From Deltaproteobacteria bacterium (lineage in GTDB: Bacteria; Desulfobacterota; Desulfobulbia; Desulfobulbales; Desulfocapsaceae): a DNA stretch of 6,389 nt. Numbering within the stretch: the first letter of the stretch is position 1; every line of letters starts with the position of its first letter. A program made the translations under genes and the position numbers. The stretch is taken from positions 1 to 6,389 of the forward strand of contig JAJYAX010000093.1 in assembly GCA_021779275.1 (NCBI GenBank). Direction: 5' to 3'. The notes under the pieces are model-generated. The model ran no database searches, was not told the origin of the DNA, and worked only from the letters and a program-made list of their open reading frames with translations. This document shows positions 1 to 3,932 of this stretch, piece by piece.

Positions 1-333
1 CAGGGTATTGGCATGGATCAGACACCCCCAGAGCCCCCCGGCGGGAGCAAACCAGGGACGGGAAAAACGTCCCCTTGGGCCGCTGAGACTGTCGGCGACA
101 ATGACCGTGCCGCTGGCCACCGACCGGTTATCGTTTTCCATGGTGACGATATGGGCGCGGGCATGGTCCATGGCCCGTGTGAGGATCGCGTGGTGCTCGA
201 TCACCGACCCGACAATGGTGCCGTAGTGCAGGATTACCCCGGCCCGGCCGCCATCGGTCCGCTGCCGCAGGGGAAGTTCATGGCCGTGGATGAACAGCCG
301 TAGTTCTTCAGGCGTAACGCCCTTTGCGTTCAT
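1..333 (-). CDS. Biotin-protein ligase (BirA/BPL) family protein, N-terminal part, cut by window edge
   Basis: Only the first 111 codons lie in the window; the frame stays open through base 1, so the C-terminus is missing. The strongest sign is the stretch GTVIVADSLSG (75-85) followed by PRGRFSRPW (86-94) and GGLWGCL (99-105). This matches the BPL pattern of a beta strand, the RGRxxRxW biotinyl-AMP binding loop (GRGRRGRKW in E. coli BirA) and the GGLW strand. Ligases of this family activate biotin with ATP and attach it to a lysine of a carrier domain. The carrier-like gene immediately upstream is the obvious partner. Oddities: the loop starts with Pro where Gly is usual, and the DSTN/TSTN motif normally found about 40 residues before the loop is not recognisable. 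There is no DNA-binding domain in front. ATG at 333 was chosen because it falls 22 bases after the upstream stop. An in-frame ATG at 369 would overlap that gene by 14 bases. Neither start has a good Shine-Dalgarno. A lipoate ligase is less likely because of the RGRxxR loop. Confidence 0.72.
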   Translation of the reverse strand, partial: MNAKGVTPEELRLFIHGHELPLRQRTDGGRAGVILHYGTIVGSVIEHHAILTRAMDHARAHIVTMENDNRSVASGTVIVADSLSGPRGRFSRPWFAPAGGLWGCLIHANTL

Positions 334-355
334 TCCCGGTAATGGTCCGCAGCCG

Positions 356-1066
356 TTACTGCTCGGCATCCCAGTCTGCTTTCACCCTGGTTATGATCTT
401 CTGGATAAGGGGCAGTTTATCCTGGGCGCAGACGCCGATCAATGGGTCGCCCTGATTCACCGAGATGCCTGGCCGGAAATAGACTGAATAGATCACCCCC
501 GGTTCACCGTCATAATAGACGGGGGTATCACGTTTCATCAAAGACATGATGATGATTTCATCACCTGTTTTAATGGTCACGGCCCGGGCTCCCTTCTTGT
601 CAATACGCGACTGGATATCCAGTGAAAAAAAATACTTCGCCCTTTCCGGAGCAGGAAAAAGAAAGAGGACCTCTTTCAGGATATTTTCAATGATCTCTTT
701 CTTTTTCATCGGATGACGGATGGTCATCAGTTTCTCTCCGGCCTCGACAAACTTGCCGTCGAGTTCGGAACGGATACTGGCAATGGTCCCATTGGTCTGG
801 GAGGTCACGCGCTTGGCATTCCGCTCTCGGGTGATCTCGTAGAGAACGGTTCCGGGAACATGCAGCCACTCTCCGCCGGGGGCGGCCACCTCTCCCCCCT
901 CGGCAACCAGGCAGCGGACAACTCCGGTATGGGTTGCGCAGACATCAATATAATCATAGGGATCGGATCTATATTTTCCGAGGATCTCATCAAAATCAAT
1001 TTCATTTACCATACTGCAGGCCTGTACCTCTCTAAGGTTCATAATGCACGGATCTTTTTTACACAC
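356..1066 (-). CDS. Biotin/lipoyl-attachment-like protein, probable biotin carrier subunit of a carboxylase
   Basis: This 236-residue protein has no signal peptide or membrane segment and should be cytoplasmic. Residues 168-212 fit the second half of a biotinyl/lipoyl barrel. GDEIIIMSLMKRD aligns with the usual GDTVLILEAMKME, and GVIYSVYFRPGISVNQGDPLIGV aligns with the closing strands. K178 therefore stands where the biotinylated lysine belongs, although the MKM motif reads MKR. Residues 87-118 (SQTNGTIASI...LDGKFVEAGEKLMTI) look like another barrel half-motif, so the barrel may be built from separated segments or there may be two domains. Expected role: carrying carboxybiotin between the carboxylase and transferase subunits of an acyl-CoA or pyruvate carboxylase, with the downstream ligase loading the biotin. 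The start is uncertain. The longest form begins with GTG at 1066. ATG at 1042 and ATG at 1012 are in frame, and 1012 is preceded by GAGAGGT and AGG, the only purine-rich Shine-Dalgarno-like bases among the three. The product class is fairly safe; the enzyme complex served is not visible. Confidence 0.75.
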   Translation of the reverse strand: MCKKDPCIMNLREVQACSMVNEIDFDEILGKYRSDPYDYIDVCATHTGVVRCLVAEGGEVAAPGGEWLHVPGTVLYEITRERNAKRVTSQTNGTIASIRSELDGKFVEAGEKLMTIRHPMKKKEIIENILKEVLFLFPAPERAKYFFSLDIQSRIDKKGARAVTIKTGDEIIIMSLMKRDTPVYYDGEPGVIYSVYFRPGISVNQGDPLIGVCAQDKLPLIQKIITRVKADWDAEQ

Positions 1067-1110
1067 TCACCGGAGGCGGAGGATGCAATGCCCTTACCAG
1101 GAAGGCGATA

Positions 1111-1139
1111 AGTTTACTGAGATAATTCCCGCATGGCAA
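1111..1139 (-). promoter_or_regulatory. Candidate sigma70-type promoter of the biotin carrier/ligase operon
   Basis: Read on the minus strand: TTGCCA (5/6 to TTGACA), a 17-base spacer, then TAAACT (4/6 to TATAAT). The start point would fall near 1104, giving leaders of about 38, 62 or 92 bases to the three possible starts of the carrier gene. Found by eye only. Confidence 0.4.
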
Positions 1140-1253
1140 GTCTATTCTTCTTCGCACGCTGTACGGACTGAGCCTTGACCCGCAACACGGACATCTCCGT
1201 TGGCCGGGTAACAGCCTTTTTTTTCCATGCCCTGTATCGGCCCTTTATTTCTG

Positions 1254-1282
1254 TTTTCACTCCGGGATGTTGGTGGTATAGT
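1254..1282 (+). promoter_or_regulatory. Candidate sigma70-type promoter of cmoAB
   Basis: TTTTCA (4/6), a 17-base spacer and TATAGT (5/6). Transcription would start near 1289, just before the palindrome at 1295-1309, and leave a leader of roughly 104 bases before cmoA. Confidence 0.4.
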
Positions 1283-1294
1283 GGGCTCCGAAAA

Positions 1295-1309
1295 CCAGGG
1301 ATTCCCTGG
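1295..1309. repeat. Exact inverted repeat / hairpin at the 5' end of the cmoAB leader
   Basis: CCAGGGA-T-TCCCTGG is a perfect 7-1-7 inverted repeat. As RNA it would fold into a six-pair stem with a three-base loop, followed on the plus strand by AATTTTTC. It could be an intrinsic terminator or attenuator, a 5' stabilising stem-loop (it begins about 6 bases after the predicted start point), or a protein operator between the two divergent promoters. The sequence does not decide between these. Confidence 0.5.
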
Positions 1310-1392
1310 AATTTTTCAACGGAAAAAACGCAGATAGAGCCTTTCCCGGCGCTGGGAGGGAGGGGCAAAAAAGCCACAACCATTTTCCAACC

Positions 1393-2136
1393 ATGTCCGA
1401 ACCAACTTCCCGTAAAGATACCCTGTTTCATGTGGACTCCGTTCCCGAAGATTTTGTCTTTTCGGAGCGCGTCGTTGAGGTCTTTGACGACATGCTGGAC
1501 CGGTCCATTCCCTTCTACCGGGAGGTTATCCGGTCAACAGCCCGCCTTCTGCAGACCTACCTGCTGCCTGAAGACCAGGTGATTGATCTGGGCTGCGCAA
1601 CGGGCACCACCCTGCTGGAGCTGACCAGGATGCTGCCGGACAAGGGACTGCGCTTCATCGGCGTCGACAACTCGTTTGCGATGCTGGAAAAGGCCCGGCT
1701 GAAGGCCGAGCTCTACTCCAAGCAGGACAGCATCGCCTTCGTCCTGGAGGATATCACCCGGCTGCATCGCCCCGAGACCGGCGCCTTTTTGGTGAACTAC
1801 ACCCTGCAATTCATCAGGCCCCTGCTCCGCGAGGATTTTCTCCGGCGCCTGTATGCCGACCTGCGTCCGGGCGGATTGCTGATCCTGGCTGAAAAAACCA
1901 TCAGTCCGGATGCCCGGTTAAACCGGGAATTCATCGAGGTCTACCATCAATTCAAGAGGGAAAGGGGATACTCCGAGCTGGAGATCGCCAAGAAACGGGA
2001 GGCGCTGGAAAATATCCTGATCCCGTTCTCCATCGACGAGAATATGGCCCTGCTGCAGCGGGTCGGCTTTATCTCGGTTGCGACCTTTTTCCAGTGGTTC
2101 AATTTTGCCGCCTTCGTGGCGGTGAAGCCCCTCTGA
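1393..2136 (+). CDS. cmoA: Carboxy-S-adenosyl-L-methionine synthase CmoA
   Basis: The 247 residues align over their whole length with E. coli CmoA, starting at RKDTLF (E. coli HRDTLF) and ending in FQWFNFAAFVAVK. CmoA converts SAM and prephenate into carboxy-SAM (Cx-SAM), releasing phenylpyruvate. Cx-SAM is the carboxymethyl donor for cmo5U34 in tRNA. It is a class I methyltransferase fold: motif I DLGCATG (65-71), acidic loop VDNS (91-94), ED-I (119-121), and LVNYTLQF (133-140). By alignment with a constant offset of three, Y42, D92-N93, N135 and R202 match E. coli Y39, D89-N90, N132 and R199. R199 contacts the extra carboxyl group and separates CmoA from ordinary methyltransferases, so this copy looks fully active. 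GYSELEI (192-198) is another family signature. The start is fixed by homology, yet no Shine-Dalgarno lies within 15 bases; the nearest G-rich tract ends 27 bases upstream. cmoB follows in the same operon. Confidence 0.96.
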   Translation: MSEPTSRKDTLFHVDSVPEDFVFSERVVEVFDDMLDRSIPFYREVIRSTARLLQTYLLPEDQVIDLGCATGTTLLELTRMLPDKGLRFIGVDNSFAMLEKARLKAELYSKQDSIAFVLEDITRLHRPETGAFLVNYTLQFIRPLLREDFLRRLYADLRPGGLLILAEKTISPDARLNREFIEVYHQFKRERGYSELEIAKKREALENILIPFSIDENMALLQRVGFISVATFFQWFNFAAFVAVKPL

Positions 2137-2142
2137 GACCCC

Positions 2143-3102
2143 ATGGAGTATCTCTCTCTTCTTCCGCAGACGGCGCGATGTGACGAGATTGCGGCCATCC
2201 GCCGGAAACGACTGGAATGGGCCGGGCAGGATAAAAAGGGATTTTTGCGGTACCGGAAGCCCTGCGAGCGGCTCGCCTCGTTTAAGGCCCGCCATATCGA
2301 CTGCGACGGCGATGTCGTGACCATAGGCCTGGGTGACGAGAGAACGGAGGGTGAGCGGAAGATGATCAGAGAAGACCTGCAGGCCTTTATGCCCTGGCGA
2401 AAAGGTCCCTTTTCGGTTTTCGGTATCGACATTGATGCCGAATGGCGAAGCGAGCGGAAATGGCGGCGTCTGCTGCCCGTTCTGCCGGATCTTGCAGACA
2501 AGGTCGTCGCCGATATCGGCTGTAATAACGGGTACTACATGTTCCGGATGGCGCCTTTTCATCCCAGGCTCGTCCTCGGCCTGGAACCGACTCTCCAGCA
2601 TTACTACTGTTTCAACGGCCTGAACGCCATGGCCGGTTTCGGAAACCTCCATACCGATCTGCTGGGCGTCGAGCATCTGTCACTCTTTCCCGCCTGTTTT
2701 GATGTGATCTTCCTGATGGGTATCATCTATCACCGCCCCTCCCCCATTGATGTCCTCAAGGATGTCTACGCGGCGCTGCAGCCGGGGGGAACGTTGATCC
2801 TGGAATCACAGGCCATCCCCGGGGACGAGCCGATGGCGCTCTTTCCGGAAAAGACCTATGCCAAGGTCCCCGGCACCTATTTCGTCCCGACCGGGGTCTG
2901 TCTGCGCAACTGGATGCAGCGAGCCGGCTTTGCGGACGTGAAAATCTTCTGCAGCCATCCGATGTCGCCGGCCGAACAGCGCCGGACCGACTGGATGGTC
3001 TTTGAATCGTACAACGACTTTCTTGATCCCGGCGATCCATCCCTGACAGTGGAAGGCTACCCGGCCCCGTACCGGGTCTTTCTCTCCGGCCGGAAAGGAT
3101 AG
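2143..3102 (+). CDS. cmoB: tRNA U34 carboxymethyltransferase CmoB
   Basis: The 319 residues (E. coli CmoB has 323) match the family from MPWRKGPF (83-90) to the end. CmoB moves the carboxymethyl group of Cx-SAM to 5-hydroxyuridine at wobble position 34, giving cmo5U, which lets tRNAs of four-codon boxes read extra third bases. Visible signatures: FGIDIDAEWRSERKW (93-107), motif I DIGCNNG (124-130), LEPT (147-150), LMGIIYHRPSP (191-201), and the tail DFLDPGDPSLTVEGYPAPYR (292-311). K87, W101, K106, G126, M192, Y196 and R311 match E. coli K91, W105, K110, G130, M196, Y200 and R315, the Cx-SAM and tRNA contact set, with a constant offset of four. The N-terminal 80 residues are diverged, as is usual. 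The ATG lies six bases after the cmoA stop with no strong Shine-Dalgarno, so translation is probably coupled to cmoA. The enzyme making ho5U34 (TrhP or TrhO) is not in the window. Confidence 0.96.
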   Translation: MEYLSLLPQTARCDEIAAIRRKRLEWAGQDKKGFLRYRKPCERLASFKARHIDCDGDVVTIGLGDERTEGERKMIREDLQAFMPWRKGPFSVFGIDIDAEWRSERKWRRLLPVLPDLADKVVADIGCNNGYYMFRMAPFHPRLVLGLEPTLQHYYCFNGLNAMAGFGNLHTDLLGVEHLSLFPACFDVIFLMGIIYHRPSPIDVLKDVYAALQPGGTLILESQAIPGDEPMALFPEKTYAKVPGTYFVPTGVCLRNWMQRAGFADVKIFCSHPMSPAEQRRTDWMVFESYNDFLDPGDPSLTVEGYPAPYRVFLSGRKG

Positions 3103-3227
3103 ACACATCCATTCCGGTCTGCGGCTTTCCTCCGGCTCTCAATGTCTCAATCCGGGCCAAGCCCGAGTCGAGGGAGCATGCGGCCTACAATGACGGCGGT
3201 ATCACGGTTGTCTGGAGCGACGGTTGA
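3102..3227 (+). other. Coding-like open frame without a normal start, downstream of cmoB
   Basis: Immediately after cmoB, in a different frame, 41 codons run open to TGA at 3225-3227 with a natural protein look: ...NVSIRAKPESREHAAYNDGG and then ITVVWSDG. About 29 of 41 third positions are G or C, and first positions are purine-rich, as in the neighbouring genes. There is no ATG, GTG or TTG in this frame in the intergenic part. AAAGGA at the end of cmoB sits before an in-frame ATT at 3111. It could be the 3' remnant of a lost gene, a small gene with a rare start, or chance. The last 43 bases lie antisense to the end of the gene at 3185-3571. I do not recognise the peptide. Confidence 0.25.
3153..3165. 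terminator. Short GC hairpin between convergent genes, possible weak terminator
   Basis: CGGGC-CAA-GCCCG is a perfect five-pair stem with a three-base loop, placed between the convergent ends of cmoB and the minus-strand gene. No T tract follows on either strand, so it is at best a weak or factor-assisted terminator. Confidence 0.2.
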
Positions 3228-3571
3228 GGCCCCTTTTCTTTCCTCGTGTATCTTTCCGCCTCATCCATCCCGAAGTCATATCCTTTTCGGCCCGCCTCGG
3301 CTTCGGGGGTGTTGGCCCACTCGATCAGCAGGGGGGATTGGCCGGCCAGGATGGTCTCGAAGCCACGCTTGAACCAGTGCAGAAATCCTTCTCTGGCCTG
3401 CGGGGTGGAGTCGTACGGCGTGACTGCGGAGACCACTGTGACAATCCGGCCTGAGACGGAATAGGTCAAGAAAGGGCGGCGGAATTCATCAGCCGTTGCC
3501 GCGGAGGAAAGCGAGAAGACGGCTGCGAGGAAAACAGAGAGAGCGAGGAGCGTATGCATATGGAGTTTCAT
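3185..3571 (-). CDS. Small secreted protein of unknown function
   Basis: This 128-residue protein starts with a clear Sec signal peptide: a basic start (MKLHMH), a hydrophobic core LLALSVFLAAVF (8-19), and the Ala-rich cleavage region SSAATA before DEF, giving probable cleavage after A27. No lipobox cysteine is present, so the mature protein of about 100 residues should be free in the periplasm or exported. The middle holds one hydrophobic strand, SGRIVTVVSAV (40-50), an amphipathic stretch REGFLHWFKRGFETIL (60-75), then LLIEWANTPEAEAGRKGYDFGMDEAERY (81-108), which has the look of a conserved motif. The last 15 residues (GPQPSL...PPSL) are low in complexity and overlap the plus-strand coding-like frame, so the true end could be tail without function. 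The start at ATG 3571 is preceded by GAGGAAGAG, an acceptable if distant Shine-Dalgarno. I do not recognise a named family. It is transcribed towards cmoB and away from prc. Confidence 0.65.
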   Translation of the reverse strand: MKLHMHTLLALSVFLAAVFSLSSAATADEFRRPFLTYSVSGRIVTVVSAVTPYDSTPQAREGFLHWFKRGFETILAGQSPLLIEWANTPEAEAGRKGYDFGMDEAERYTRKEKGPQPSLQTTVIPPSL

Positions 3572-3612
3572 GGTCTTTTTTCTCTTCCTCTTGGCTCTTC
3601 AATGACGAAGGA

Positions 3613-3636
3613 TTACCCCAAGAGACCTTCTGCCAT
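3613..3636 (-). other. Possible seven-residue leader frame upstream of the secreted-protein gene
   Basis: On the minus strand, AGGAG stands four bases before an ATG that opens a short frame encoding MAEGLLG and then TAA. It ends 41 bases before the start of the secreted-protein gene. This is the best Shine-Dalgarno/ATG pair in the region, better than that of the gene itself. It could be a translated leader or a coincidence. Confidence 0.15.
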
Positions 3637-3730
3637 ATGTCTCCTGTGTGATGTTTGCCCGCATCGTTTTCTTAACATGGAATACTAACCGGGGGCAAGA
3701 GCATTATCGTGAGGACGCGCTTCGACAAAT

Positions 3731-3752
3731 AGACACCTTCCAGACACCTTCC
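3731..3752 (+). repeat. Exact 11-base tandem duplication
   Basis: AGACACCTTCC occurs twice, head to tail, with no gap (3731-3741 and 3742-3752). It lies in the non-coding region upstream of prc. Confidence 0.85.
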
Positions 3753-3770
3753 TGCGCCGGAGCCGGGTGT

Positions 3771-3802
3771 TCAAAGCCGCATTTTTTCAAAGTCGCATTC
3801 TT
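3771..3802 (+). repeat. Imperfect 16-base tandem duplication
   Basis: TCAAAGCCGCATTTTT (3771-3786) is followed directly by TCAAAGTCGCATTCTT (3787-3802), with 14 of 16 bases identical. It lies 18 bases after the 11-base duplication, about 130 bases before prc. It may be replication slippage or a paired protein-binding site. Confidence 0.75.
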
Positions 3803-3932
3803 TTCGATGGTATTTGTTTTCCGCTTTTGTTATGTCTACCAGGCAAAATCGGGAGTATTCGTATCTCGCGTCAGCCGTTGCCTCGTCCCTCTATTTTTTG
3901 CACATAGCTGAACAGTTATTTTTAGAAAATTT

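Larger units (their letters stand above)
1067..1392. other. Divergent intergenic region between the biotin operon and cmoAB
   Basis: This 326-base region separates two divergent operons. It holds a candidate promoter for each direction, an exact 15-base palindrome and a G-rich tract (1354-1365) in the presumed cmoA leader. There is also a run of eight T at 1217-1224, without a convincing stem before it. Open frames across it have no recognisable protein pattern and are treated as chance. Confidence 0.6.
3572..3932. other. Divergent intergenic region upstream of prc, no gene seen
   Basis: These 361 bases separate the secreted-protein gene (minus) from prc (plus). They are AT-rich towards prc. 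They contain two adjacent short tandem duplications and one possible seven-codon leader frame on the minus strand. I see no convincing promoter for prc. TTGCAC at 3898-3903 has no fitting -10 and lies too close to the start codon. The open frame on the plus strand at 3648-3911 has no protein-like composition. Confidence 0.55.

Noticed and set aside
713..1111. Plus-strand frame opposite the biotin carrier gene
   Set aside because: It is Gly-rich without any domain pattern, and the carrier reading on the other strand has clear biotinyl motifs.
1114..1194. Basic 26-residue minus-strand frame (MSVLRVKAQSV...) ahead of the biotin operon
   Set aside because: Its GGAG touches the ATG with no spacing, the frame is part of a longer random one, and it runs through the candidate promoter. 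There is no recognisable family.
1217..1224. Run of eight T, possibly a terminator
   Set aside because: Only a three-pair stem (GGC/GCC) sits directly before it, the five-pair ACGGA/TCCGT stem is too far away, and no plus-strand gene ends upstream.
1918..2676. Long minus-strand open frame across cmoA and cmoB
   Set aside because: It is antisense to two confidently identified genes, and its sequence shows no domain pattern.
3898..3926. TTGCAC ... TTTAGA as a prc promoter
   Set aside because: The -10 match is poor and transcription would start at or after the start codon.
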